Below, piece by piece: positions 31,727 through 44,702 of a stretch of DNA of 64,000 bases (within the stretch, counting starts at the first letter, position 1; each line of letters opens with the position of its first letter). The stretch is from Alisma plantago-aquatica (taxonomy: Eukaryota > Streptophyta > Magnoliopsida > Alismatales > Alismataceae): positions 1,332,388,415 to 1,332,452,414 of the forward strand of contig OY856409.1 of the NCBI GenBank assembly GCA_963693085.1, in the 5' to 3' direction. Both the position numbers and the translations under genes were made by a program. The notes beneath the pieces are model-generated. The model was not told the DNA's origin. It did no database searches and was given only the letters and a program-made list of their open reading frames with translations.

Positions 31727-33439
31727 TCAAAGAATAACTTAAGCAGTAAAAGCTTCAAAGTATCCAACATCGGATATAATAGTAAGCATGAGTTCAATAG
31801 TTATAAAACATGAAGACATTTGCACTATACAGTGTAATATCAATCAATCAACTCGTAGTTATCTCTAACAGGTATGCTACGCTGTGGATTATGTTTTTCA
31901 AACATTACTTTTATGCCCTGTGGAGATGAGGTTTACCACTCATACTCCAACCAATCACTGCTGAGTGCCTCGGTATCATACTAGGTCATCGAAAGAGCCG
32001 GATTCTCATGACCTTCACCTTCCTCAGTCAGTAAGAGGATTACTTGTAGGGCATCTCGTGCCTCTACTATAATAGCTTGCCAGGGTAATCTGGTCCTTCG
32101 CTATTTTAGAGTTACAGTGGCGTTCTGTACTCTCTTCGTCATCATGAGATTTCATGTTTACCTTCCACTGATACGGATATCTGTACTTTCTTCGTCATCA
32201 GGAGGTTTCATGTTTACCATCCACTGATACGGTATGGGATTATAGTGAAGGATTGATGGATTACACATCTACATCAAACACCTACACTAGGATGTAAGGT
32301 TCTACACATCCATATACCCCACATACTCAAAAGTATGTGATCCAGGAGTTCCCTTAGGAAAACTTGTTTCACCATCATTTGATTTCTGACAATGATGGAT
32401 CTATGATCAGGGCTCTACATTACACTTGATTAGTTAGGTACATTCAGTATTCTTTTAACATCATACATTGTTCTTCAAACAATAACATTAGCATAACAGC
32501 TATGAAAGGAGAATACTAAATGTAACAAGCCTAACTCTCATCAATCATCATTTCTCAATACATTCATCACAAGTCATCTCTAAAGCATGACCTTGATGAT
32601 AATTATGGCTCTCACAGCCCATTTTAATCCATAGATTGCTATTGACAATGCATCAGGATATATCACTATTCATAAAGCTAAAGCATGCTTTCAATGAATA
32701 TAGTTTCATAATCCATACCTGGATATGATCATCATCTCATGACAACCTGCATGGTTAATTCAACTGATAACAGTAAACAATTCATTCTAGAAGATACACT
32801 TTCAAACTCTTAGAAGAGTCAAGTTCCCCAATATTCAACAATCAGGGTTTACTATTCATATTACATGTCATTACCCTAGAATTAGGGTTTACTATTCACT
32901 CCATGGTGAATTGAACTCATAACAACATCATGTATGAGAAACATCATCATTAAAGCTCTTAAATAGGATTAAGATTCACTAAACATCATAATTAGGGTTT
33001 CCATGATCTCACATAGGTGGATCATACCCTAAACATGCACATTCATGTGTATTGAAGGTATCTTACTTGAGTTTCCACCATAAAAGGGTACTTTCTCTCT
33101 CTTAGGATACTTTCTCTCTCCTCATACTAGTAGATGGTGACAACAACTCTCTAGATCAGGTTGGGTTAAGTCCTCATTGACTAGCATAAGCCAAAACATC
33201 ACTATCATGTGATTAGGGTTTGATTAGAACAAGGTATTACTCAATTAAACCCCTCAAGGGTACTTTGGTAATTTACCTCATGATCACCATCATGGGTCAA
33301 TTCATTAACCTCTTAGTCCCTTAATGACCTAGGTTACCATTAGGATTTAGATTAAATCACCATTGAACCAATTACACCATCAATTGATTAAGCACAAACC
33401 ACCTTGAACACCTTCAAACGGTTTCAACCTTCAACCACC

Positions 33440-34495
33440 AAACGGTCTTGAGACCATTTGCCCTCAAACGGTCTTGAGACCGTTTGGGTGTGTTGACCGT
33501 TTTGACTTTCAAACTGTTTGAAGCTCATGCGGTTTGAAACCGTTTGATCAAAGTATCTTGAGATCGATTGGTCCAAACGACCTTGAGATCGTTTGAGCCC
33601 AAACGGTCTTGAGACCGTTTGGTCCAAATGGGCTCAAACCGTTTGGACCTCCAACTAGGTTCAAAAGTTACAATTGTTTATAATTAAGTATGTTGAAGCC
33701 CTCAATTGGCCAAAGCCATGTTAACCACTTATAAATTGAGTCAATTAGGATGAACCTCAATCACTTTGGACACCAAATTAACCCTCAATTGAAAGCCAAT
33801 TAGGGTTAAGTCCACCTCAAATAGGGTTTCAAATCGGATGGTCATCAATATTCAACAATGTGAATCAATTCAAGGTTGAACCTATCAATTGACCTCCAAT
33901 TGGGCCCAAACTTGGCCCAAACGGTCTTGAGATCGTTTGGACATCATCCAAACGGTCTTGAGACCGTTTGCCCAAAGTTTGACCAAAAACCAAGTCGGTT
34001 GGATTAGGGTTGAACTCCAATTAGGTCTAAAGTCAGTAATTTTATCAATTCATCAACTTAATGCAATTGGACCTTCAAACCATTAGATTATCTCAACCCT
34101 AGACCTCCAAACGGTCTTGGGTTGTGCCCAAACGGTCTTGAGACCGTTTGGAAGAACCCCCAAACGGTCTTGAGACCGTTTGGGTCCTTCAACCCAAAAC
34201 TCAACAAGATCTATGTTTTAAAACAGCAATTTCAACCTGATTAGGGTTAGGATGTTGAAGTGCCTTCAACTCTCAATTGGTTAAGAATTAAACTTTGATT
34301 CTTTGCAGGAATGAAATTCAATATATTACCAACGGACCCTCAAACGGTCGTCCCTTGGTCAACCCTATCAAACGGTCTTGAGACCGTTTCAATCCAAACG
34401 GTCTTGCAAGGTCGTTTGAGGGCAAACGGTTTGAAACCGTTTGACCTTAAACGGTTTGCAACCGTTTGGACCAAGAGGGTCCAAGGTCGTTTGAT
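33440..34495. repeat. Palindrome field in LTR 1
   Basis: About 15 copies of an imperfect 22-bp palindrome (arms CAAACGGTCT and AGACCGTTTG around TG) or close variants are scattered over 1 kb with irregular spacing. Each could form a short hairpin in RNA or single-stranded DNA. The copy count differs between the three LTRs. In sense the field lies downstream of the TATA box, in the transcribed leader. Confidence 0.9.
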
Positions 34496-34867
34496 AAAGT
34501 AACCTAGGAATTCACGCCCATCATCTTCAACCTCTGTCAAGGTCGGTTATTCCACCGTTTTGCTTGCAAAAGTGCAAGAAGAAGAGAGGTAGAAGAAGAA
34601 CTAATTGCTAAATTGCAAGAACAAAAATATGCATATAAAGCAAGGAGTTTAGAGTTATAAAACCCGCCTAAAGGTTGTTCCTTGAGCTCCAAGCTTTCAA
34701 GCTCCAAGCTTTAATGGCGTCTTAGAGCTCCACATGTCGGCCAAGGTGAATTCTCCAAGGAAACGTTGGGAAGGAAAGGCTAGAAAGATAGAGCTAGGTG
34801 AGCTAGCCATGAATCCAACCTTGAAAACGAGTTTCCTCCATGAATTCAAGCAAAAGGGGTGATCCAA

Positions 34868-34992
34868 ACTTACCTAGGACCCTTGGTCGTCCTTCTCTGC
34901 TCCAGAGCTAGCCTTGGTCGGTTGAGAAAGAAGAGAAGAAGTGAAGGAAATGAAAGATCCGTTCACTTGTTGTAAGGGAGAAGGCTTATATA
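34868..34992 (-). promoter_or_regulatory. TATA box and nearby splice-donor candidate in LTR 1
   Basis: In sense TATATAAG (34985-34992) is followed about 110 bases later by CCTAG/GTAAGT, a strong donor match (GT at 34872-34873). The same pair occurs in LTR 2 (TATA 44122-44129) and LTR 3 (TATA 53235-53242). A spliced leader that skips the palindrome field is therefore possible; no RNA evidence is available here. Confidence 0.45.
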
Positions 34993-35515
34993 CTTTAGGC
35001 CTTTTTACACCATAAGGACCTCTAAAGCATGGAATTTACATCTAAGTCCCTCCTTGCTCAAGGGCACGTCCAAACTCATCTAAACTTATGCAAAGCTCAT
35101 GAAATCTCAAGATCTAAGGGTAAAGAAAGCCAACTTTCAACTAGGGTACATACATGAAAGGTCTCCATACCCATATTAGGTGATTCTTATCACAAAGATC
35201 ATTCCACAAGCTGCATCTTGATGCCCAAGCTTGGGAAATCCATCTTACCTCATCATATTCACTCATATGATGTCTTATTATCATAAGAACATCTCAACCT
35301 GTGAACATTGCGAGTTAACCCCTTTAACTGGGTAATTTGCACATAGGTCCCTGCACTACAAAACAATGCTATAACTTTACATATAAAGGAGCAAAATTGA
35401 AAGTAAATGTTCCTGAGGAACTTAATGACATGCCAGGGAGTATTCACAAGTATATAATTACATATTTAGGCAAAGCTTCCAGGGTTAGGTTATAACCCAG
35501 GTCAGGGATGTTACA

Positions 35516-35535
35516 AATTATCCACCCCTTCACAA
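35516..35535 (-). promoter_or_regulatory. Polypurine tract, internal region A
   Basis: In sense, TTGTGAAGGGGTGGATAATT abuts the LTR start TGTAACATCC. The identical tract of region B is at 44653-44672. Confidence 0.8.
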
Positions 35536-35565
35536 GGATTTCGTCCCCGAAATCGATAAAACGTA

Positions 35566-38500
35566 TTAAGAGAAAAGAGCAGGGTATTTCCTTCTCATCT
35601 CATCCTCTAGTTCCCAAGTGGCTTCTTCAACACCACGATGGTTCCAGAGGACTTTTACAAGGCTTATATCTTTCTTCTTTAACTTTTTAATTCTGTTATC
35701 TAGGATTGACACTGGTCCCTCCTCATATGTTATATCTTCATTCAATTCTACTTCCATAGGTTGTAGAACTGACTCGGTGTCGGGGTGACATTTCCTCAGC
35801 ATGGAAATGTGAAACACAGGGTGTAACTTATGCAACTCCTGAGGTAACTCTAGTCTATAGGCCACCTTTCCAACTCTTTCAACAATTGGATAAGGTCCCA
35901 TAAATCTAGGAGCTAACTTCCCTTTCCTTCCAAAATGAAGGACTCCTTTCCAAGGTGAGACCTTGAGATACACTCTGTCTCCAACCTGGAACTCTAGGGG
36001 TCTACGACATTTATCAGCATACGACTTATGCCTATCCTGTGCAGTCTTAAGATGTTGTTGTATAACTTTAATCTTCTCTGTAGTTTGCTGCACAAGATCA
36101 GGACCTAACAACTGGTGTTCACCAGTCTCATACCAGCACAAGGGTGATCTACAACGTCTACCATATAAGGCTTCATATGGTGCCATATCAATGCTATGCT
36201 GATAGCTATTGTTATAGGCAAACTCTATCAAGCTCAGATGTAGATCCCAACTCCCGGTAAACTGGAGAACACATGCTCTCAACAGATCTTCCAAGGTCTG
36301 TATAGTCCTTTCAGACTATCCATCAGTCTGTGGATGAAAGGTTGTACTAAACCTTAACTTGGTGCCTAAAGCTCTGTGTAACTGCTCCCAAAAATGACTT
36401 GTAAACTGGGGACCTCTGTCAGAAACTATAGTGACAGGAACTCCGTGCAAACGCACTATCTCTTGAACATATAACTGGGATAACCTTTCAGGAGAATAGG
36501 TTGTTTTGACAGGTAAGAAATGCGCTGTCTTTGTCAACCTATCAACAACTACCCAAATGGAATCATGTCCTTTGCTTGTCCTGGGTAGGCCAACAACAAA
36601 GTCCATGGTCACATGGTCCCACTTCCACTGTGGTATGGGTAAGGGTTGCATTTCTCCTGCAGGTTTCTGGTGCTCAGCCTTGACCTGCTGACACACAGGA
36701 CACCTTAGAACAAACTCAGCTACATCCTTCTTCATCCCAGGCCACCAATACATATCTTTCAAGTTTCGATACATCTTGGTGCTCCCTGGATGCATAGCAT
36801 ACATCGAAGAATGAGCTTCCTCCAGAACTAACTTCCTCAGATTATCTACATCTGGTACTATCATCCTCCCATGATAGCATGCCACCTGGTCATCTAACTC
36901 ATGAAAACCATTATGTTTCTCACTACCATACTCAGATCTAATCTGTTGAACTGCAGCATCTACTTGTTGTGCCTCCTTAATCTGCTCTTTTAGAGTAGGT
37001 TTAATCTGCATTTCAGCTAACAAACCAGCTAACAATGACACCTTCAACTGTACATTGTCTTGCCTTAAAGAGATAAGCATATCTCTCTTAGAGCATACTA
37101 AGGAGTTTAGTTGTGCTCTATCCATGGTTGATGTTGCTGATTTCCTACTCAAGGCATCAGCAACCACATTAGCCTTCCCCGGATGGTAATCAATCGTACA
37201 ATCGTAGTCCTTTATTAATTCCATCCAGCGGCGTTGTCTCATATTGAGCTCATGCTGAGAGAAGATGTACTTAAGGTTCTTATGGTCAGTGAAAATCTGA
37301 AACGTCTCCCCATAAAGATAATGTCTCCAGATCTTCAGGGCATGAACTACAGCAGCTAACTCCAGATCGTGTGTCGGATAATTTTCCTCGTGTTTCTTAA
37401 GCTGTCGGGAAGCAAAAGAAATCACTTGTTTATCCTGCATCAACACACATCCAAGTCCATTCTTGGAGGCATCACAGAAGACTACATATCCTTTTCCTTG
37501 CTCAGGTAGCACAAGCACAGGTGCACTTGTCAACCTCTCTTTCAACAACTGAAAGGACTGTTGACACTTATCATTCCAAGAAAAAGGAGCATCTTTCCGG
37601 GTTAACTTGGTCAAAGGTGAGGCTATAGAGCTAAAGTTTTTAATAAACCTTCGATAGTAACCAGCTAACCCCAAGAAGCTTCGAATCTCCGTCGGTGTCT
37701 TCGGTTGTTCCCATTGTAGAACAGATTCTACCTTTGCAGGGTCAACACGAATTCCCGAGGCAGATATCACATGTCCAAGAAAAGATACCTCCGGTAGCCA
37801 GAACTCACACTTGCTAAACTTAGCATACAGCTTATGTTCTCTTAGTAAGGTCAAAGCTTGGCGAAGATGTTGTTCATGCTGCTGAGCATCCTTACTATAG
37901 ATCAGAATGTCATCTATGAAGACGACAATACACTGATCAAGGAAGGGTCGAAAAACTCTATTCATGAGTTCCATAAATGCAGCTGGTGCATTGGTTAGTC
38001 CGAACGACATAACCGTGAACTCATAGTGACCATATCTTGTCCTAAAAGCAGACTTGGATATGTCACTATCCTTAATGCGGAGTTGATGATATCCAGATCT
38101 CAAATCTATCTTTGAGAAGACTGTTGCACCACGCAACTGGTCAAAAAGATCATCAATCCTCGGCAAAGGGTACTTGTTCTTTATTGTTACTTTATTAAGT
38201 TGTCTGTAGTCAATGCACAACCGCATTGACCCATCTTTCTTTCTAACAAACAAGACCGGAGCACCCCAAGGTGAAGTGCTCGGTCAGATAAAACCCTTCT
38301 CAAGTAACTCTTGAAGCTGTTTCTTGAGTTCTGCCATCTCGGCAGGCGCCATCCTATACGGTGTCTGGGCTATGGGTTTCGTATCTGGGACCAAATTGAT
38401 CTCAAAATCAATCTCCCGAGGTGGTGGCATACCAGGAAGTTCTTCAGGAAACATATCCTTGAATTCCCTGACTATAGGAACTTCAACAGGGTTGGGACTC

Positions 38501-40200
38501 TCCTTGGTAACATCTATCACATGGGCCAAGAATGCATAACACCCTTGCCTCAACAGCTTATCAGCAACCATAGCTGATACAAGACAGGTGGGCAGAATCT
38601 TTCTTTCTCCTTGAAAGATCCATGTGTTGCTTTCATCAGCAAACACTGCCAACTTGGACTCACAATCCAAGACAACTCTATACCTTTCTAAGGTATCCAT
38701 CCCGAGGATTACATCAAATCCTTGCATATCAAGCGGTATAAGGTCCACTTGGATGCGATGCTTAGAAAAGAAGAGGATGCAGGGAGAGCATACTTCCTGC
38801 AAAACAGCAGACCCACTCAACGGAGTCTCCAACAACAAACTATCTACCCTATGACTAACTGTCATATTGCAGTTACGAATCACTCTTCGAGTGATGAAAG
38901 AGTGCGTAGCACCCGGGTCAATCAGATTAGATACTACACAAGATTTAGACATATCAGAATATAAAAGTTCCATCTGACCTGTCACCACTTGTGGATCGAC
39001 CACTGCCTCTGGTGGGTTCATAGCATAGAACCTTGTTGTAGCCTGTTGTTGAGGTGGTGCTGATGATCCAGCTTGAGACGCTTGCCCGCGTCCTCGAGCT
39101 GCTCCTTGAGATTGCCTTCCCTGTGATCCCTGTTGACCTTGTCTCGGAGGCTGTGTCACACTGACAGGCTTAGATCGGCAGTCCTTCATCAAATGTCCCA
39201 CCTTACCACAGTTGTAGCAGCTTCTCTCTTGTGGTCTTGGTGGTCCAGTAACTGACATTGATGCAGAACTCTGAGTCTCCCGAGGTGATTGTCCTCGTCC
39301 TCTACCTCTACTTGGAGACCACTGAGTCTGAGAACTAGATCTAGGTGGTGGAGGGTTAGGTGTAGAGGATCTAGGCTTCTTAAAGTCCCTAGATGAAGAA
39401 CCCTGGAACTGTGGATATCTTTTCTGAGTTTGCCTCTTCTCAACCACAGATCTCTCTATCCTTCGGACTGACTCAACGAAGGTAGAGAATCTCTCTCGGT
39501 TTTCTAAGGCAGACACAGGGGTAGTCATATCAGCATTCAAACCCCTCTCAAAACTCATGATTCTTTCTTCTTCTGTGGCAGCCATGTGCGGACAAAACCG
39601 CAACAACTCCATGAACTTAGCTTCATATTCGCTAATGTTCATCATGCCCTGCCTCAGTCTCTCAAACTGAGAGATCTTCTCGTCTAGGAAGGTCTTTGGG
39701 AAATATCTATGAACAAATTCCCGCCGAAAGTCTTCCCACGAGATCTCCATTCCAGGTCTTTTCTGCTCTTCCATTGTCCACCAATGACCAGCACTGCCTT
39801 TGAGAAGATAGACAGCATGTCTAACCTTCTCAGCCTCCGGGATATTAAGAATCCTGAAAGCCTTCTCCAACTCTGTTAACCACAGATCAGCATCTGCGGG
39901 GTCGGCAGTCCCAAAGTACTCGGTAGCTCCGACACGACGAAGTCGCTCGAACGTCTTACCGATACCTTGTTTTTCAGGCTGGGCAGGTGCCCTAGGTGCA
40001 GGCATGGGCATCCTGTCGGTGATGTGTGTCATGGCAGTCATAAACTGTCCGAACATAGTTTGAACAGCTGGGTTACCCATATCGGCTGGGTCAAACTGGG
40101 GTGGTTCAGGTGTAGGTCGTTCTATTTCAGGAACCCTTGCACCGCCTCGAGGTGCACTAGCACTACTCTCTGCCACGTACTCATCATGTGGCTCTGCCAT
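35566..40200 (-). pseudogene. Chromovirus Gag-Pol, copy A (two in-frame stops)
   Basis: One frame runs from the ATG at 40200. Gag: Retrotrans_gag block (RHAVYLLKGSAGHWWTMEE, RREFVHRYFP) and CCHC knuckle CYNCGKVGHLMKDC. The protease has LIDPGATHSFI, a DPG variant of D(S/T)G. Next come reverse transcriptase (FIDDILIYS), RNase H ([11 protein letters not shown]), integrase ([20 protein letters not shown] zinc region; [15 protein letters not shown] and the Glu region) and a C-terminal chromodomain ([22 protein letters not shown]). TGA at 38284-38286 separates protease from reverse transcriptase, and TAG at 36316-36318 lies just before the integrase Glu, where copy B has Gln. The chromodomain marks a chromovirus, a lineage that targets heterochromatin. 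Confidence 0.92.
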
Positions 40201-40313
40201 CCTTATGTATCTTCTTCTCCTGAGGAGCAGAAGATTCTATTAGATAAGGAAGAGATACTAAGGATAGACTCGACATCCTAAGTCCTATGCCTCTGTAGAC
40301 TCGGCGAACCTAG

Positions 40314-40326
40314 AGCTCTGATACCA
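40314..40326 (-). promoter_or_regulatory. Primer-binding site, internal region A
   Basis: In sense TGGTATCAGAGCT is separated from LTR 2 by the six bases ATTAAG. It is the initiator-Met tRNA type. Confidence 0.9.
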
Positions 40327-40332
40327 CTTAAT

Positions 40333-43300
40333 TATGGGCTCTGATCTCCAAACCACGATTTAAACTTAGCGGAAGCGATTCGATTAGCAGCGGAATACCA
40401 AAAATCAGCGGAAATTAAAACTTTTTGTGGTAAAGCATTGAAACCATAAAACTTTCTTCATAAAAGGATAAACTGTTTACATCTCAGATAATTACTTCTT
40501 GAGTAATTATATACAACATGATACAAAATCTCAAGAACTCATAACTAAAATCTCAGACCAAAAGACTCCAAGACCTGAGAGTACAGAGGACACATAGGAC
40601 TGACTCTAACTACACCACATGGCAGGCTAGATCTCCACCTGAGATTTTACTACTGCCCCTGGTGCTGCTGCTGCTGGGACTGGTCACCTGTAGACCTGTT
40701 CCTCCGTCCTCGACGTCCACCTAAAAAGTTGAAGTCTACGGGGTGAGACAATTTTACATAATTGTCCCAGCGAGAGTTATAACTCTCCACCAGAAGCTTT
40801 ATTATAACATCTCAAAGAATAACTTAAGCAGTAAAAGCTTCAAAGTATCCAACATCGGATATAATAGTAAGCATGAGTTCAATAGTTATAAAACATGAAG
40901 ACATTTGCACTATACAGTGTAATATCAATCAATCAACTCGTAGTTATCTCTAACAGGTATGCTACGCTGTGGATTATGTTTTTCAAACATTACTTTTATG
41001 CCCTGTGCAGATGAGGTTTACCACTCATACTCCAACCAATCACTGCTAAGTGCCTCGGTATCATACTAGGTCATCGAAAGAGCCGGATTCTCATGACCTT
41101 CACCTTCCTCAGTCAGTAAGAGGATTACTTGTAGGACATCTCGTGCCTCTACTATAATAGCTTGCCAGGGTAATCTGGTCCTTCGCTATTTTAGAGTTAC
41201 AGTGGCGTTCTGTACTCTCTTTGTCATCAGGAGATTTCATGTTTACCTTCCACTGATACGGATATCTGTACTTTCTTCGTCATCAGGAGGTTTCATGTTT
41301 ACCATCCACTGATACAGTATGGGATTATAGTGAAGGATTGATGGATTACACATCTACATCAAACACCTACACTAGGATGTAAGGTTCTACACATCCATAT
41401 ACCCCACATACTCAAAAGTATGTGATCCAGGAGTTCCCTTAGGAAAACCTGTTTCACCATCATTTGATTTCTGACAATGATGGATCTATGATCAGGGCTC
41501 TACATTACACTTGATTAGTTAGGTACATTCAGTATTCTTTTAACATCATACATTGTTCTTCAAACAATAACATTAGCATAACAGCTATGAAAGGAGAATA
41601 CTAAATGTAACAAGCCTAACTCTCATCAATCATCATTTCTCAATACATTCATCACAAGTCATCTCTAAAGCATGACCTTGATGATAATTATGGCTCTCAC
41701 AGCCCATTTTAATCCATAGATTGCTATTGACAATGCATCAGGATATATCACTATTCATAAAGCTAAAGCATGCTTTCAATGAATATAGTTTCATAATCCA
41801 TACCTGGATATGATCATCATCTCATGACAACCTGCATGGTTAATTCAACTGATAATAGTAAACAATTCATTCTAGAAGATACACTTTCAAACTCTTAGAA
41901 GAGTCAAGTTCCCCAATATTCAACAATCAGGGTTTACTATTCATATTACATGTCATTACCCTAGAATTAGGGTTTACTATTCACTCCATGGTGAATTGAA
42001 TTCATAACAACATCATGTATGAGAAACATCATCATTAAAGCTCTTAAATAGGATTAAGATTCACTAAACATCATAATTAGGGTTTCCATGATCTCACATA
42101 GGTGGATCATACCCTAAACATGCACATTCATGTGTATTGAAGGTATCTTACTTGAGTTTCCACCATAAAAGGGTACTTTCTCTCTCTTAGGATACTTTCT
42201 CTCTCCTCATACTAGTAGATGGTGACAACAACTCTCTAGATCAGGTTGGGTTAAGTCCTCATTGACTAGCATAAGCCAAAACATCACTATCATGTGATTA
42301 GGGTTTGATTAGAACAAGGTATTACTCAATTAAACCCCTCAAGGGTACTTTGGTAATTTACCTCATGATCACCATCATGGGTCAATTCATTAACCTCTTA
42401 GTCCCTTAATGACCTAGGTTACCATTAGGATTTAGATTAAATCACCATTGCACCAATTACACCATCAATTGATTAAGCACAAACCACCTTGAACACCTTC
42501 AAACGGTTTCAACCTTCAACCACCAAACGGTCTGGAGACCGTTTGCCCTCAAACGGTCTTGAGACCGTTTGACCTCAAACGGTCTTGAGACCGTTTGACC
42601 TCAAACGGTCTTGAGACCGTTTGGGTGTGTTGACCGTTTTGACTTTCAAACTGTTTGAAGCTCATGCGGTTTGAAACCGTTTGATCAAAGTATCTTGAGA
42701 TCGATTGGTCCAAACGACCTTGAGATCGTTTGAGCCCAAACGGTCTTGAGACCGTTTGGTCCAAATGGGCTCAAACCGTTTGGACCTCCAACTAGGTTCA
42801 AAAGTTACAATTGTTTATAATTAAGTATGTTGAAGCCCTCAATTGGCCAAAGCCATGTTAACCACTTATAAATTGAGTCAATTAGGATGAACCTCAATCA
42901 CTTTGGACACCAAATTAACCCTCAATTGAAAGCCAATTAGGGTTAAGTCCACCTCAAATAGGGTTTCAAATCGGATGGTCATCAATATTCAACAATGTGA
43001 ATCAATTCAAGGTTGAACCTATCAATTGACCTCCAATTGGGCCCAAACTTGGCCCAAACGGTCTTGAGATCGTTTGGACATCATCCAAACGGTCTTGAGA
43101 CCGTTTGCCCAAAGTTTGACCAAAAACCAAGTCGGTTGGATTAGGGTTGAACTCCAATTAGGTCTAAAGTCAGTAATTTTATCAATTCATCAACTTAATG
43201 CAATTGGACCTTCAAACCATTAGATTATCTCAACCCTAGACCTCCAAACGGTCTTGGGTTGTGCCCAAACGGTCTTGAGACCGTTTGGAAGAACCCCCAA

Positions 43301-44652
43301 ACGGTCTTGAGACCGTTTGGGTCCTTCAACCCAAAACTCAACAAGATCTATGTTTTAAAACAGCAATTTCAACCTGATTAGGGTTAGGATGTTGAAGTGC
43401 CTTCAACTCTCAATTGGTTAAGAATTAAACTTTGATTCTTTGCAGGAATGAAATTCAATATATTACCAACGGACCCTCAAACGGTCGTCCCTTGGTCAAC
43501 CCTATCAAACGGTCTTGAGACCGTTTCAATCCAAACGGTCTTGCAAGGTCGTTTGAGGGCAAACGGTTTGAAACCGTTTGACCTTAAACGGTTTGCAACC
43601 GTTTGGACCAAGAGGGTCCAAGGTCGTTTGATAAAGTAACCTAGGAATTCACGCCCATCATCTTCAACCTCTGTCAAGGTCGGTTATTCCACCGTTTTGC
43701 TTGCAAAAGTGCAAGAAGAAGAGAGGTAGAAGAAGAACTAATTGCTAAATTGCAAGAACAAAAATATGCATATAAAGCAAGGAGTTTAGAGTTATAAAAC
43801 CCGCCTAAAGGTTGTTCCTTGAGCTCCAAGCTTTCAAGCTCCAAGCTTTAATGGCGTCTTAGAGCTCCACAGGTCGGCCAAGGTGAATTCTCCAAGGAAA
43901 CGTTGGGAAGGAAAGGCTAGAAAGATAGAGCTAGGTGAGCTAGCCATGAATCCAACCTTGAAAACGAGTTTCCTCCATGAATTCAAGCAAAAGGGGTGAT
44001 CCAAACTTACCTAGGACCCTTGGTCGTCCTTCTCTGCTCCAGAGCTAGCCTTGGTCGGTTGAGAAAGAAGAGAAGAAGTGAAGGAAATGAAAGATCCGTT
44101 CACTTGTTGCAAGGGAGAAGGCTTATATACTTTAGGCCTTTTTACACCATAAGGACCTCTAAAGCATGGAATTTACATCTAAGTCCCTCCTTGCTCAAGG
44201 GCACGTCCAAACTCATCTAAACTTATGCAAAGCTCATGAAATCTCAAGATCTAAGGGTAAAGAAAGCCAACTTTCAACTAGGGTACATACATGAAAGGTC
44301 TCCATACCCATATTAGGTGATTCTTATCACAAAGATCATTCCACAAGCTGCATCTTGATGCCCAAGCTTGGGAAATCCATCTTACCTCATCATATTCACT
44401 CATATGATGTCTTATTATCATAAGAACATCTCAACCTGTGAACATTGCGAGTTAACCCCTTTAATTGGGTAATTTGCACATAGGTCCCTGCACTACAAAA
44501 CAATGCTATAACTTTACATATAAAGGAGCAAAATTGAAAGTAAATGTTCCTGAGGAACTTAATGACATGCCAGGGAGTATTCACAAGTATATAATTACAT
44601 ATTTAGGCAAAGCTTCCAGGGTTAGGTTATAACCCAGGTCAGGGATGTTACA
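40333..44652 (-). repeat. Chromovirus LTR 2 (shared middle LTR)
   Basis: This 4320-bp LTR, the longest of the three, carries four palindrome units in its first cluster (42523-42622) where LTRs 1 and 3 have two. Its sense 3' end is CCCATA instead of CCCACA. It agrees with LTR 3 against LTR 1 at nearly all variable sites. It serves as 5' LTR of region A and 3' LTR of region B. The palindrome field spans 42523-43632. Confidence 0.92.
40650..40811 (-). CDS. 53-codon reading frame in LTR 2
   Basis: Same frame and sequence as at 31565-31726, including the GGRRGRRNRS basic patch and the terminal Gln run. Function unknown; no ATG. Confidence 0.35.
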   Translation of the reverse strand, partial: DVIIKLLVESYNSRWDNYVKLSHPVDFNFLGGRRGRRNRSTGDQSQQQQHQGQ

Positions 44653-44672
44653 AATTATCCACCCCTTCACAA
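44653..44672 (-). promoter_or_regulatory. Polypurine tract, internal region B
   Basis: Identical to the tract at 35516-35535 and abutting LTR 2. Confidence 0.8.
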
Positions 44673-44702
44673 GGATTTCGTCCCCGAAATCGATAAAACG
44701 TA

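Larger units (their letters stand above)
31246..35515 (-). repeat. Chromovirus LTR 1 (outer 3' LTR)
   Basis: This is a 4270-bp LTR. A sense TATA box, TATATAAG, is the complement of 34985-34992. That leaves only about 0.5 kb upstream of it and an R/U5 region of about 3.7 kb. It carries the palindrome field at 33440-34495 and the short reading frame at 31565-31726. It differs from LTRs 2 and 3 at a dozen or so shared sites. Confidence 0.92.

Noticed and set aside
33440..34495. Evenly repeated palindromes suggesting a CRISPR-like array
   Set aside because: Spacing is irregular, units vary, some spacers are only a few bases, and the block lies in a plant retrotransposon LTR present three times.
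34311..34540. Short open frames repeated in all chromovirus LTRs (also at 43448 and 52561)
   Set aside because: They simply translate the palindrome units in both directions and have no protein-like composition.
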